From Methylomicrobium agile (GTDB lineage: Bacteria > Pseudomonadota > Gammaproteobacteria > Methylococcales > Methylomonadaceae), in the NCBI RefSeq assembly GCF_000733855.1, contig NZ_JPOJ01000001.1, forward strand, positions 3,737,001 through 3,801,000: a stretch of 64,000 nucleotides of DNA. The letters run 5' to 3'. Every line of letters begins with the position of its first letter. Within the stretch, counting starts at the first letter, position 1. The position numbers and the translations under genes are program-made. Under the pieces are notes generated by a model. That model was not told where the DNA came from and made no database searches. It worked only from the letters and a program-made list of their open reading frames with translations. This document shows positions 1 to 8,706 of this stretch, piece after piece.

Positions 1-39
1 ACATGCCAGGGAAATGCTAACTTTAGGGAACTCACAACC

Positions 40-1056
40 ATGATTCGATTTCCAGCCGAATGGGAACCTCAATCCGCCGTTTTGATTGCATGGCCGCATG
101 AAACCGGCGATTTCATCCATCTCGACGAGGTGGAATCTTCATACCGTTTCATCGCGGAAACGATCAGCCAGTATCAAAAGCTGTTCATCGTCTGCCGCGA
201 CGAGGTTCACGAAAACCGGATACGCGGGCTGATCGGCATAAATCATAATATCGTTTTCATCCATGCGCAGGTCAACGACATCTGGGTCCGCGACACGGTC
301 TTTCTGACCGTCGAAGACGACGGCATGCCGGTGCTGGTGAACCTGCGCTTCAACGGCTGGGGCGGAAAGTATGCGTATGAACACGACGATGCGCTGAACC
401 GCAATTTGCTGGCCGCCGCCTTATTCCATGGCGTAAAAACCCGCGACGTCGATTTCATTCTCGAAGGCGGCAGTGTCGAAAGCGACGGTAAGGATACGGT
501 CATGACCACCCGCCAGTGCCTGCTGAATCCAAACCGCAACAAGGGGTTGACCAAACACGAGATCGAGCGCGAACTCGGCCTGATTTTCGGCGCTTCGCGC
601 GTGATCTGGATCGACCAGCCGAATTTGCCAGGCGACGACACCGACGCGCATATCGATACGCTGGCACGGTTCTGCAATGCGCATACGATTGCTTATACCT
701 CCGCCGACGACGAGACCAATCCGCTCTACGAGAGCCTGAAGCGCATGGAGAGCCAGCTTCAATCCCTGAGCACCTGGGGAAACAAGCCCTATCATCTGGT
801 TCCGCTGCCGTTGCCGAAAGCGATCTTCGACGAAGAAGGCCGCCAGTTGCCGGCCAATTATTCGAACTTCCTGATCATCAACGAGGCGATCATGGTGCCG
901 ATTTACGACGACCCGACGGATGCGGTTGCGCTGGAACGGCTGGCCGGCTGTTTTCCGGACCGCAAGATCATTCCGACTCCCTGCCGGCCGCTGGTGCATC
1001 AATACGGCAGTCTGCACTGCATGACGATGCAATTCCCGGCCGCGGTGTTCAAATAA
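40..1056 (+). CDS. aguA: agmatine deiminase / peptidyl-arginine deiminase family
   Basis: Cytosolic guanidino hydrolase of the PAD_porph family (338 aa, usual length about 340-370). The likely reaction is agmatine to N-carbamoylputrescine plus ammonia, the first step of an ADC-type putrescine route. Family motifs visible in order: N-terminal PAEWEPQ and WPH, the EGGS block (about residue 147), the DDTDAHID block carrying the catalytic Asp/His (about 200), and the C-terminal GSLHCMTMQ with the nucleophilic Cys. AGGGAA lies about 9 nt before the ATG. It is followed by a strong intrinsic terminator, so it looks monocistronic here; the partner N-carbamoylputrescine amidase could lie just upstream of the window. 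Substrate assignment is by family only. Confidence 0.88.
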   Translation: MIRFPAEWEPQSAVLIAWPHETGDFIHLDEVESSYRFIAETISQYQKLFIVCRDEVHENRIRGLIGINHNIVFIHAQVNDIWVRDTVFLTVEDDGMPVLVNLRFNGWGGKYAYEHDDALNRNLLAAALFHGVKTRDVDFILEGGSVESDGKDTVMTTRQCLLNPNRNKGLTKHEIERELGLIFGASRVIWIDQPNLPGDDTDAHIDTLARFCNAHTIAYTSADDETNPLYESLKRMESQLQSLSTWGNKPYHLVPLPLPKAIFDEEGRQLPANYSNFLIINEAIMVPIYDDPTDAVALERLAGCFPDRKIIPTPCRPLVHQYGSLHCMTMQFPAAVFK

Positions 1057-1076
1057 GCGGTCTTTCGAGTCCGGGC

Positions 1077-1107
1077 GGCAGGCGGACCGGCCTGCCGTCT
1101 GTTTTTT
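1077..1107 (+). terminator. Rho-independent terminator after the deiminase gene
   Basis: A perfect 7-bp stem (GGCAGGC / GCCTGCC, loop GGACCG) is followed by a run of seven T about 20 nt after the stop codon of the deiminase gene. Confidence 0.75.
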
Positions 1108-1127
1108 ATAGGCAGATATCCGATGAA

Positions 1128-1220
1128 GGTAGGATGGATGGAGGCGTCAGCCGAAACCCATCGACCGAGGTACGGTATGGCTATGTGTGATGGGTTTCGC
1201 TTCGCTCTACCCACCCTATC
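1128..1220. repeat. REP/REPIN-like inverted repeat
   Basis: Two GC-rich modules face each other: GTAGGATGG...CGAAACCCATC and GATGGGTTTCG...CTACCCACCC, with an 11-bp perfect inverted match (1152-1162 against 1189-1199). The form (GTRGG head, palindromic body, intergenic position) is that of bacterial REP sequences mobilised by REP-associated transposases. It sits between the terminator and the next gene and codes for nothing. Confidence 0.6.
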
Positions 1221-1263
1221 ATCATAAACCTGGTCAAGCTTTATTTTATGTAGGGAGATTCCG

Positions 1264-1581
1264 ATGAAGTCGCTAGCTTCTGCGTTGGTCCTGATTGCCG
1301 TTCTCGGCCTTTTGACCTATACCAATCCGAAAATGGACGAGTATGATCGATTCATCAGTCAACGGATTATCGAAAGGACCCGGAAGGCTCAAGATCCGCT
1401 CGAAGGCATGATCGGTTCGGTTTTGGGCAGTTTCGCGGCCAAAATGCTGGGCCGGCAGACATTGCGGAAGGATTATCTTTTTTTCAGCACTTACGATACC
1501 GCGCTTGGCGAGAAGCATATCCGTTCGGTCGGCATCCTGAATCGTTTTTTTCTGATAGAAGACCCGGTTTTCCATGAGTAG
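1264..1581 (+). CDS. small membrane-anchored protein, DUF4359-like
   Basis: 105 aa with one N-terminal hydrophobic segment (residues 4-18) followed by TNPKMDEYDRFI, which resembles the TNP..xxY motif opening DUF4359 proteins. That family has no known function. GGGAG stands 6 nt before the ATG. The rest is soluble and mildly basic, so it is probably an inner-membrane protein with a periplasmic domain. Its flanks are a REP repeat upstream and the MazG-like gene 135 nt downstream, so it may be transcribed alone. The family call rests on a short motif and is moderate. Confidence 0.55.
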   Translation: MKSLASALVLIAVLGLLTYTNPKMDEYDRFISQRIIERTRKAQDPLEGMIGSVLGSFAAKMLGRQTLRKDYLFFSTYDTALGEKHIRSVGILNRFFLIEDPVFHE

Positions 1582-1716
1582 TCGCCTCAAATTTCCGGAA
1601 ATGAACCAACTTTCGGCGCGGTGAGTCGTAAACTTGTGCATGATGTAACCAGTTTTCTCTTTGAATTAGGTTTCTGTTGCCCGAATGGGGGGCAGTTTTT
1701 CCATCAGGAAGCGGCC

Positions 1717-2238
1717 ATGAACAAACATTTGCAGTCAGTCAGAGAATTTCGGGAACACTTCGGTTTTTCGAGAGAAGAAGGACGTCTTTCCGACATGACC
1801 ATCGTATTGCGCCAGGCTTGGCTGATGGAAGGTGGTAAGCAGGTTTTTCTGGCGATCAAGCAGGGCGACATGACGGTCATTCTGGCCAGGTTGACCGGCC
1901 TCGCTTATCTGGCTTTAAATGCGGTCGCGATGCAGGGCGCCGAAGTGAACCTGCAGCCGGTAAGCTGGCAGCACGACGGCTCGGTTCTCTCGCTGATGCG
2001 GCTGATCGGCGACCGGATCAATGTCTGTTCGTCCGGCCTATCCGAAGATTACTCGGCGCTTTACTGCGCTTGCGCGCAATTGTCCGGCGGATTCCTGAAT
2101 GCGGATTTCGACAAATCCTTCGGCCTATTCCATCGGCACCAAATGGAAACGGGCACGGGGCGCGGGCAGGGCACCGAGGATCGGAGCGAAGTCGAGTGGA
2201 ACCGTCTTCCCGATCTGAGCGATTGCCTTTATGAATGA
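1717..2238 (+). CDS. MazG-fold protein, possibly degenerate NTP pyrophosphohydrolase
   Basis: 173 aa from an ATG preceded by CAGGAA. An upstream in-frame GTG at 1621 would give 205 aa but has no good ribosome site. The N-terminal half (VREFREHFG ... GDMTVILARLTGLAYLALN ... GAEV) follows the helical pattern of the all-alpha NTP-pyrophosphohydrolase (MazG/HisE-like) superfamily. The acidic metal-binding positions normally seen (an EExxE-type block and a later Asp) are largely replaced here (WLMEGGK, ARLTGL), so activity is doubtful. The C-terminal 40 residues are glycine/charged and probably disordered. Its 3' end faces the convergent rhodanese gene 9 nt away. Confidence 0.5.
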   Translation: MNKHLQSVREFREHFGFSREEGRLSDMTIVLRQAWLMEGGKQVFLAIKQGDMTVILARLTGLAYLALNAVAMQGAEVNLQPVSWQHDGSVLSLMRLIGDRINVCSSGLSEDYSALYCACAQLSGGFLNADFDKSFGLFHRHQMETGTGRGQGTEDRSEVEWNRLPDLSDCLYE

Positions 2239-2247
2239 GGCACCAGT

Positions 2248-2628
2248 TTATTCGAAATCCAGTCCCGCCTTTTTCCAGGCTTTCGCGCCGCCTTCCAGGT
2301 TGAACAGGTTGCGATAGCCCAATTCATACAAAGATTTCGCCGCCGCATTTCCCATCGGCCCGCTTCGGCAATAGAGATAGATGGCGGCATTTTTATCCTT
2401 CGGCAGTTTGTCCAGGTATTTCCCCACCTCATCGTAGGGAATGAAAAGGTCGGTGCCTTTGATGTGCCGCTGCTGCGGCGTATGCACGTCGACCAGAAAA
2501 ATATCCTGATGCAGCATGGCCTGCCGTAATTCGGCAGGCGATAGCATTTGAACATAGTCCGGCTTTTGAAACCGGCATCCCGCCGTCAAGATGAGAATAG
2601 CAAGGATTCCGAAGCGTTTTTTGATCAT
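2248..2628 (-). CDS. rhodanese-domain lipoprotein
   Basis: From ATG 2628 the product is 126 aa with a lipoprotein signal (MIKKRFGILAILILTAGC, lipobox LTAGC) followed by one rhodanese domain. The active-site loop is CRSGPMG with the Cys present, so sulfur transfer or cysteine redox chemistry is possible; the substrate is unknown. The reading frame is open upstream to 2721 and would add a hydrophobic N-terminus, but the lipobox argues for the inner start. The ribosome site is weak in either case. It is probably a periplasmic membrane-tethered protein. It converges with the MazG-like gene and is 99 nt downstream of the unknown secreted protein on the same strand. Confidence 0.72.
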   Translation of the reverse strand: MIKKRFGILAILILTAGCRFQKPDYVQMLSPAELRQAMLHQDIFLVDVHTPQQRHIKGTDLFIPYDEVGKYLDKLPKDKNAAIYLYCRSGPMGNAAAKSLYELGYRNLFNLEGGAKAWKKAGLDFE

Positions 2629-2726
2629 AATATTTATGCCGTAGAGAGCCATCCAAAGAAAGAGAACATGAACGGCGGCTGCGAGGACGCCTTCCCAAAA
2701 TCCTGGCAGCCGTCTCGCCAAAATCT

Positions 2727-3941
2727 TTAGTTCGTCATAAAGTCGGACAGATTTCCTTTTCCTTTTTGTCCCAGAAATTGGTAGCTCACTTGCCCGTCGT
2801 TTAATACGCAGTTGTTTTCGAGGAAATCGAACAACATATGGGTGATGCTTAATTTCGTCTTTTTGTCGACCGAACTGCTAGTCATATTGGTGCCGCGGGA
2901 AAACTGGATCTTATAACCTTTGGTTTTCGAATATTTGACGATGCGTTTCGGAAATGAAACGATATCGCCGGTCGGCAGCGTCACGGTTCCTTTCGCGTAG
3001 GTAACCTGCTTGCCTTTCGCATTGGGCTCCTGGGAAAGCATTACGTTAAAGGACCAATTGCGGTTGGCATCGGTTGTGACAGGCAGAGCGATCGAGGTCT
3101 CTTTTTCCTTATAATTGACCTTTACTCCGGTATCGTTACTCTTCAGCTTGACATTATAAGAGCCGCTACCGGAAGAATTCAGAGTTTGTTCGTCCTCTTG
3201 CAGGGTATTTTGCCCCAGGGTCTTGATATCCGATAATGTTCCGACACCGGAACCTTCGCCGTTTTCGCCTTCGAACTCCCCTTTAAACTTTGCGCTGACC
3301 GTTACTTGAGGGGTATCGTCCCGGGTCTTCAGCATGCCCGCAATCGAGGTATTGGCGGTTGTGTCCGGCGTATACCCTTCCAGGCTGTTGGGCATGATGT
3401 CGAGCTTGCCGCTTTCGTCCATGGCTATGTCGGCATCGAAGGCTTTATCGCCGACAATGGGCATATCGGACGGCACTACGCCACTGTAATGTCCGGTGCC
3501 GTTGAATATCTCGGCGACGCCCTCGGGCAATATTTCGGGCGTGCTGAAATCGTACGAACCTGTCGGCGAGATTAACTCGAACTTGGCGACAATCACGTGA
3601 GGTTTTTCCACCGGCCCGAATCGATAATGACGGTTGTTGTCCAGCCAAGGCGTCCAAGGGTCCGCGTTTTTATAGACGGATACCAGGCGGTAGCCAGGCT
3701 GCGGCGAAAAAGTCAAATCGAGGTAAGATCCGGGGTTAAAGGAAAGCGTACCGCTGGAGGCCAATACGCCGGAGGATGAAGGGCTGGATGTTGTCCAGGG
3801 TATTTCTCCGCTTTTACTGGGACTAATCACGATTTTCCATTTTACATCGGCGCGTGCATTCATACTGAACAGCATGACACATGCGGCGAGTATGATTCCC
3901 ATGCCAGAATGGAAATTGATACGGCAGGATGGGTTGAACAT
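2727..3941 (-). CDS. secreted protein of unknown function with InlB-type B-repeat
   Basis: 404 aa with a signal peptide (hydrophobic GIILAACVMLFSM, cleavage likely after NARA). Residues 35-110 look like a bacterial B-repeat/InlB_B_2 module (GYRLVSVYKN, HYRFGPVEKPH, VIVAKFE), a beta-rich unit found in surface and secreted proteins. The remainder is rich in Ser, Thr, Gly and Lys, with no recognised catalytic motif. It is probably exported to the periplasm or beyond. It starts 31 nt after the stop of the HEAT-repeat gene on the same strand, so the two are probably co-transcribed. The biological role cannot be named from sequence. Confidence 0.6.
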   Translation of the reverse strand: MFNPSCRINFHSGMGIILAACVMLFSMNARADVKWKIVISPSKSGEIPWTTSSPSSSGVLASSGTLSFNPGSYLDLTFSPQPGYRLVSVYKNADPWTPWLDNNRHYRFGPVEKPHVIVAKFELISPTGSYDFSTPEILPEGVAEIFNGTGHYSGVVPSDMPIVGDKAFDADIAMDESGKLDIMPNSLEGYTPDTTANTSIAGMLKTRDDTPQVTVSAKFKGEFEGENGEGSGVGTLSDIKTLGQNTLQEDEQTLNSSGSGSYNVKLKSNDTGVKVNYKEKETSIALPVTTDANRNWSFNVMLSQEPNAKGKQVTYAKGTVTLPTGDIVSFPKRIVKYSKTKGYKIQFSRGTNMTSSSVDKKTKLSITHMLFDFLENNCVLNDGQVSYQFLGQKGKGNLSDFMTN

Positions 3942-3972
3942 GGAGACTCCTCGGGGGGATGTTAGAAAACAG

Positions 3973-5304
3973 TCAATGCGTTAAAAGGGCAATTTTGCGG
4001 GCCGCTAGCCCCGATATCTGCGGATCGCCTTGTTGTCCGATGGTCCGCAAAGCGGCAGCGGCTGTTTCGGTGCCGGCCCGCGTCAGCGCAAAAACGGCCC
4101 GGTAGCGTAAATTGATGCTTTCATCGCTCAATGCGGTGGCCAATAATTGCGGCACGATTTTTTGGTCATAACTGTGTTGCACGGCGGCGCCCGTGCCGGG
4201 CTGCTGCAAAGCCATTGCCAGCATATTGGCCGCCGCGACGCGCGTGGCCGTCTTGGTTTCGGTTAAGGTGCGATCGAGTAGCGTATCGGCCGGAATATCG
4301 GTTTGGCGCATCATGGATTCGTATAAGCGGCGGCGCACGTCATCATGGGCTTCGGATTGCAATAAATCGGCAAACTGGCGGCCCAGGTGACCCGTGTTCG
4401 GATGCGCTCCAGCCGCCCAGGCTGCCGAGGCGCGAACTTCAGGATCGGCATTGGTGGCGCTAATCTCCTGTAAAAACGGCAGAGAAGCTTTACCTGCATG
4501 GATGAGCGACTCGGTGGCATCGGTTTTGAGTTCCGCATTTAGATGAGGATTATCCATAATCTGACGGAATATCCCGGAGGTTTGCTGGAAAGGGAACTTG
4601 CCAAGACTTACCGCGATATGGCGAAAGGTTTCTTCGGACAACGACGGCGTTGAGATGGCTATCTTCAATGTTTCCAACGCGGCGGCGCTCTGCACGTTAC
4701 CCAAACGATAGGCGATATAGCGTTTTATGGCTTCATCCGTCGTTTCGTTCAGCAGCAAATCCCGTAGCATCTCCATGGACTTGGAGCCGCCATGTAAAAT
4801 CAAGCCCGAAACGGCGCCTCGCGAAATCTTAAGATTGTGCTCCTGGAATAATGAGGCAAGAAGTTCAGGAATGTCTGCCCACCGGCTATGCCCCAGCATT
4901 TCGGCGACTATCGCGCGCATCGCATCCGACCCGTTTTCAAGCAGCGAAAGTAACGCCAGCCTGGCATTGAGAGTCCCCATTACTGCCAATCGCCAGGCAT
5001 CCAGTTTGCGAATATCGAGCGAGGCCGATTCATCCAGCAAGCGTGCAATGAGTTCCTGTTCGGAAAGGCCATTTTGCAACAGGCTTTGCTCTTTTTTTTG
5101 TTTGAGGTGTTCGGCGATGAAATCAATGAAAATATTATTCAGGCGGCTTGGTAGTGAAAGTGAAGAATCTTCATCCGAATCCAAGGGGGCGGATTCGGTT
5201 TCAATCCAGGTTGTATTTTGCAGATAAAATAGCAAGCCGGTCAGCATGGCTGACGAGAGCAGTGCTATTGCAAGGCCTTTGTTACAGAAAACGATTCTGC
5301 GCAT
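3973..5304 (-). CDS. membrane-anchored HEAT-repeat protein
   Basis: 443 aa. One N-terminal membrane segment (GLAIALLSSAMLTGLLFYL, residues 10-28) precedes an extended alpha-helical region of HEAT/PBS-lyase-type repeats. Visible units include SDAMRAIVAEMLG, DEAIKRYIAYRLG, NADPEVRASAAWAAG and DESINLRYRAVFALTRAG. HEAT arrays are protein-interaction scaffolds, and this one would sit in the periplasm. It is the first gene of a probable two-gene unit with the secreted B-repeat protein. It resembles, but is not a copy of, the larger 14-repeat HEAT protein about 5 kb to the right. No partner can be named. Confidence 0.65.
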   Translation of the reverse strand: MRRIVFCNKGLAIALLSSAMLTGLLFYLQNTTWIETESAPLDSDEDSSLSLPSRLNNIFIDFIAEHLKQKKEQSLLQNGLSEQELIARLLDESASLDIRKLDAWRLAVMGTLNARLALLSLLENGSDAMRAIVAEMLGHSRWADIPELLASLFQEHNLKISRGAVSGLILHGGSKSMEMLRDLLLNETTDEAIKRYIAYRLGNVQSAAALETLKIAISTPSLSEETFRHIAVSLGKFPFQQTSGIFRQIMDNPHLNAELKTDATESLIHAGKASLPFLQEISATNADPEVRASAAWAAGAHPNTGHLGRQFADLLQSEAHDDVRRRLYESMMRQTDIPADTLLDRTLTETKTATRVAAANMLAMALQQPGTGAAVQHSYDQKIVPQLLATALSDESINLRYRAVFALTRAGTETAAAALRTIGQQGDPQISGLAARKIALLTH

Positions 5305-5637
5305 AAAAATTCTCCGTAGGGTTTACGCGCCAATTGTTGTCAAGCCTAAGGCCATGTTGTTCGGCCGGAAGCTTCGTGGTTTGTAGGGTTTCAGTTTTCT
5401 GAATATGCGAACATCTATTCGCTTTGCAGAAGCGAAAATAAAGATATAGCAATGGAGAAAATTGTAAAGCTAGAGCATGACCTGGGCTATTGGTATAACT
5501 ACCTACCACTAGATTCCATTTACCCTGTTGCCTATTTCAAAGTCTCCAGTAGTCCTTTCTCAAAAAGTGAACTCATGTAAGCCCTCCCTTGCCAATAGGA
5601 ATAGGTTTAGCATTACGCACGCAGAGGAGGGGCCGGG
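5305..5637. other. intergenic region, nothing firm
   Basis: 333 nt between the divergent HEAT-repeat gene and the M28 peptidase. It must hold both promoters. No convincing ORF, RNA or long repeat was seen. Confidence 0.5.
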
Positions 5638-6513
5638 ATGAACGCATCGAAGCAGCATATCGTGCAACTACGCGAAGACATCTACCGGCTTGCCAGCGAT
5701 ATCGGCGAGCGCAATGTTTACCGTTATCCGCAACTGATTGAAGCGGCTTCGCTGATCGACCGATGGCTGCGCGATGCCGGCTATATCCCGGCTAGGCAGG
5801 AGTATGAGGCGGAAGGTAAGCGATTTGCCAATATCGAAGCCGAGGTGCGAGGCGATGTTTCGCCGTCGGAAATCGTGATCGTAGGCGCGCATTACGATAC
5901 GTATCAGGGATCGCCCGGCGCCAACGACAACGGGTCAGGAGTCGCGGCACTGATCTCGCTGGCCCGTGCATTCGCGGCCGGGCCGGTCGCCCGTACCTTG
6001 CGTTTTGTCGCGTTTACCAACGAAGAAAAGCCGTTCCTGCGCACCGCGAAGATGGGGAGCCATCTCTACGCAGAACGTTGCCGCGAGCGCGGCGAAAATG
6101 TGGTCGCGATGGTCTGTCTGGAAAACATCGCCTGCCGCTACCTGGAACGCGGCAGCCAGCGTTTGTCGCTGTTCGGTCTCATGGCGCCGACGCGGGGCAA
6201 TTTCATCGCCCTGGTCGGCAACCGCCGTTCGCATGCTCTGCTTGCCGAAGCAGCCGAATCGTTTCGGCGGCATTCCGTGATTCCCTGCGAAACCTTTACG
6301 CTGCCGACCGGTTTTCCGGGGGCGTGGAGTTCCGACCACTGGTCGTTCTGGAAGCAGGGCTATCCGGCCCTGATGGTCACCGATACGGCACCGCTGCGCT
6401 ATCCTTATTACCACAAACCGGGCGATAGAATAGAGCAGCTCGATTACGAGTTTCTTGTCGACGTGGTTGACGGGGTGCGAGGGGTCGTCGCCGATCTAGC
6501 GGTGAAGGCGTGA
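5638..6513 (+). CDS. M28-family zinc aminopeptidase-like protein
   Basis: 291 aa. A GAGGAGGGG ribosome site precedes the ATG. Zinc-ligand motifs of peptidase family M28 are present: VGAHYDTY (His and nearby Asp), GANDNGSG (bridging Asp), TNEEKP (catalytic Glu and zinc Glu), SSDHWSF and a late YHKPGD (His). This indicates a co-catalytic two-zinc exopeptidase. No signal peptide is evident (MNASKQHIVQL), so it may be cytosolic, unlike many secreted M28 enzymes. It stands alone, with a convergent gene following. The natural substrate is unknown; related proteins also include glutaminyl cyclases, but the spacing fits a peptidase. Confidence 0.82.
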   Translation: MNASKQHIVQLREDIYRLASDIGERNVYRYPQLIEAASLIDRWLRDAGYIPARQEYEAEGKRFANIEAEVRGDVSPSEIVIVGAHYDTYQGSPGANDNGSGVAALISLARAFAAGPVARTLRFVAFTNEEKPFLRTAKMGSHLYAERCRERGENVVAMVCLENIACRYLERGSQRLSLFGLMAPTRGNFIALVGNRRSHALLAEAAESFRRHSVIPCETFTLPTGFPGAWSSDHWSFWKQGYPALMVTDTAPLRYPYYHKPGDRIEQLDYEFLVDVVDGVRGVVADLAVKA

Positions 6514-6562
6514 GTAAAAGGCTATTTCTCGGTTGAATTCGATCGAAACGGGTAAATCGGCT

Positions 6563-7009
6563 TTAGGGTTTGCTGTACTCATATTGGCCTTCTGCGTTTT
6601 TTTCCCGTTTTAAAATGCCTTCCCTCACCATCTTTGCCAATTTACCCGAAATATCGCTTTGCCTGATCTTCTTGGCGAAATTGACTTCACAATATTCGAT
6701 AATCGAGCGGATCGACTGCGGTTGTTCGAAGAAAGCGCTTTCGGCCAGTTTGGTGAGTATGGACACGGGGCCTTCCCCGTTCGCTGCCCTGTCTGTCGAC
6801 AACGATCTAACTTTTGATTTGATTCTTTTTCTTTTGGGGCGAGGAGGGATGTGTTCCGGTTCTTGTGCCGTGATGTCCAGCGCTTTCTTTTGCTGGGCAT
6901 TGAAGACCAAATCGATAATGCGCAGCTGTACGGCTTCGGATGTAAAGGAATTGATGACTTCTGAAAGTTCTTTCAGCTGATTTTTGACTTCTTCAATATT
7001 TTCGATCAT
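6563..7009 (-). CDS. unknown protein, coiled coil plus winged-helix-like C-terminus
   Basis: 148 aa from ATG 7009, which is preceded by GAGGC at good spacing; an upstream in-frame ATG at 7048 would add 13 residues without a clear ribosome site. The N-terminal 45 residues are a likely coiled coil (ENIEEVKNQLKELSEVI). A basic linker (RPKRKRIKSKVR) follows, then a C-terminal part (SIIEYCEVNF, ISGKLAKMVREGIL) that looks like a small winged helix. A DNA-associated role is plausible but not shown. It is convergent with the M28 peptidase gene. Confidence 0.55.
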   Translation of the reverse strand: MIENIEEVKNQLKELSEVINSFTSEAVQLRIIDLVFNAQQKKALDITAQEPEHIPPRPKRKRIKSKVRSLSTDRAANGEGPVSILTKLAESAFFEQPQSIRSIIEYCEVNFAKKIRQSDISGKLAKMVREGILKREKNAEGQYEYSKP

Positions 7010-7226
7010 ATTCTTTGCCTCGCCGAGAGCACGAAAATCTAGCACCATAGCACCATAAGACTTGCTAGGTAATGTAGCACTATATTTTCGTAGTATATCA
7101 CCAGCTCATACTCTAGCTCTACATCTACAGTAGATAATAGATTTTGAGAAATGCGCGATAAAGAATGACGGTTTTAGCCGCGGAAGGCATTAAAATTAAC
7201 TCTTTTTCAATCTTTGAGGTTCTTCG

Positions 7227-7565
7227 ATGCAGTGTCGAGCTGGCTGCGGCGCGTGTTGTATCGCGCCGTCCATTTCTTCCCCGATGCCGTTACATCCCTT
7301 CGGCAAGCCCGCCGGCATACACTGCCTGCATTTGGACAAAGAAAACAAATGCGCGATATTTCTGCACCCCAGCCGCCCTCGCGTATGCGCCGGCTTTCAG
7401 CCGACCGAAGATGTCTGCGGTAGCAGCAGGGAAGAGGCAATGGCGATTTTATCGGAATGGGAAAGCCTGACCGAGCCGGTGCAACCGTCTCCGGAGATGC
7501 GAAAAAAGGCTGAATCTTCGCCGGATTTCAAGACTGATGCTTCGTTGTCCGCAGTGGACGTCTAG
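7227..7565 (+). CDS. YkgJ-family cysteine-cluster protein
   Basis: 112 aa. The N-terminal half has the UPF0153/YkgJ pattern: CRAGCGACC, CLHLD, CAIFLHPSRPRVCAGFQP. These cysteines are thought to bind a metal, either zinc or an iron-sulfur cluster; no reaction is established for the family. GAGGTTC lies upstream of the ATG. The C-terminal 35 residues are variable and probably disordered. It is convergent with mlaA, with two hairpins between them. Confidence 0.8.
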   Translation: MQCRAGCGACCIAPSISSPMPLHPFGKPAGIHCLHLDKENKCAIFLHPSRPRVCAGFQPTEDVCGSSREEAMAILSEWESLTEPVQPSPEMRKKAESSPDFKTDASLSAVDV

Positions 7566-7590
7566 CCTTTCAGCCCGATGCACTGGCCCG

Positions 7591-7669
7591 ACAGCCGCCG
7601 TTCGCTATTATAACGACGGCTGTGCAAAGTTTAGGATCGCGGGTTTCCCGGCGATAACACAACGCCGGG
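7591..7669. terminator. two tandem hairpins between convergent genes
   Basis: Stem 1 pairs ACAGCCG (7591-7597) with CGGCTGT (7617-7623) and can be extended across one mismatch. Stem 2 pairs CCCGGCG (7647-7653) with CGCCGGG (7663-7669). Long U runs are absent, so the terminator role is inferred from position between two convergent genes. Confidence 0.4.
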
Positions 7670-7725
7670 CGGTAGGCTAAGTTTTCGCGTATTCCTGCGA
7701 TTGAATCGATAATATGTAGAAGAGA

Positions 7726-8706
7726 TCAACGGTTGATGATTTTGCTTAACCGGTCGACTTTGGCCGAGTTTTGTTCGAAGGCTTCGATCATCGCGTCGTA
7801 AGCCGGGCGATTGGCAGGCGCGGCCTTATCGGCAGGCTTTACGGATACGAGGTCCTCGCCTGACGCATCGGTAGCGGATTTTTCGGTTTCGGAATTATCC
7901 GCCTTCGGATCGGCAGAACTATCGAAGGAGGTATCCAGATCCAAATGATCGAGGCCGATCTCGGTTTTTCCGTCATTCACCAGATGCCGGCGATACTGCA
8001 GGAAGGACTCGCGGGTAAACACATACGGGTCCAATGCGGCCTCGTCGATAAAGTTCAACGCGCCTTGGGCTTTGGCGCGATCGTTGATGCCTTCTATAAT
8101 ACCGGTAAACGGTACATAGGTGCCCGGATTGGCTGCTCTGTCCACGATACCGCCGCTACCGTCACGGATAGTTGTAGGCCCCATGACCGGAAGCACCAGA
8201 TAGGGACCTTCGCCGACACCCCAGACTGCCAGTGTTTGCCCGAAGTCTTCGACGTTGGAATGTAAACCCAATTCGCTCGCTACATCGACCAGACCTGCGA
8301 TGCCTATCGTCGTATTGGTCAGAAATCGGCCGGTATCCGAGGCGCCTTGAGCGAACTTTCCCTGCAGGAAGTCATTCAAGACGACATTGATGCCTTTCAG
8401 GTTATTAAAGAAATTGCTGACGCCGGTTTCCACGAAATCGGGCGTAATAAATTTATAACCGTCGGAGACCGGTTTGAAAAAATATTTATCCAATTTCATA
8501 TTGAAGTTATACATCGACCGGTTGAATCCTTCAAAAGGATCCGTCTGGCTTGCCTGAGGCGGGGGTGTTGTAATGTCTACCGACGATTCCTTATCTTTCG
8601 CGGTGCTCGCACAGCCTGTCAGCATCAAGGTGCTCGCTACTAAAAAGACGGGTACTGAAAGGGCTTGGCTTATACCGGAATGGAATGGGATAAACATTTT
8701 GTGCAT
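7726..8706 (-). CDS. mlaA: MlaA/VacJ outer-membrane phospholipid-transport lipoprotein
   Basis: 326 aa. MlaA extracts mislocalised phospholipid from the outer leaflet of the outer membrane and passes it to the Mla system. A lipoprotein signal ends at LMLTGC. The family core follows (DPFEGFNRSMYNFNMKLD, NFFNNLKGINVVLNDFLQG, DFGQTLAVWGVGEGPYLVLP, VFTRESFLQYR). Residues 245-326 form a charged extension beyond the usual length of about 250 aa (EKSATDASGEDLVSVKPADKA). The third codon after the first ATG is also ATG, and the AGGA spacing suits that one better. No other mla genes are in the window, so mlaA stands apart from them here, as in E. coli. Confidence 0.9.
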   Translation of the reverse strand: MHKMFIPFHSGISQALSVPVFLVASTLMLTGCASTAKDKESSVDITTPPPQASQTDPFEGFNRSMYNFNMKLDKYFFKPVSDGYKFITPDFVETGVSNFFNNLKGINVVLNDFLQGKFAQGASDTGRFLTNTTIGIAGLVDVASELGLHSNVEDFGQTLAVWGVGEGPYLVLPVMGPTTIRDGSGGIVDRAANPGTYVPFTGIIEGINDRAKAQGALNFIDEAALDPYVFTRESFLQYRRHLVNDGKTEIGLDHLDLDTSFDSSADPKADNSETEKSATDASGEDLVSVKPADKAAPANRPAYDAMIEAFEQNSAKVDRLSKIINR

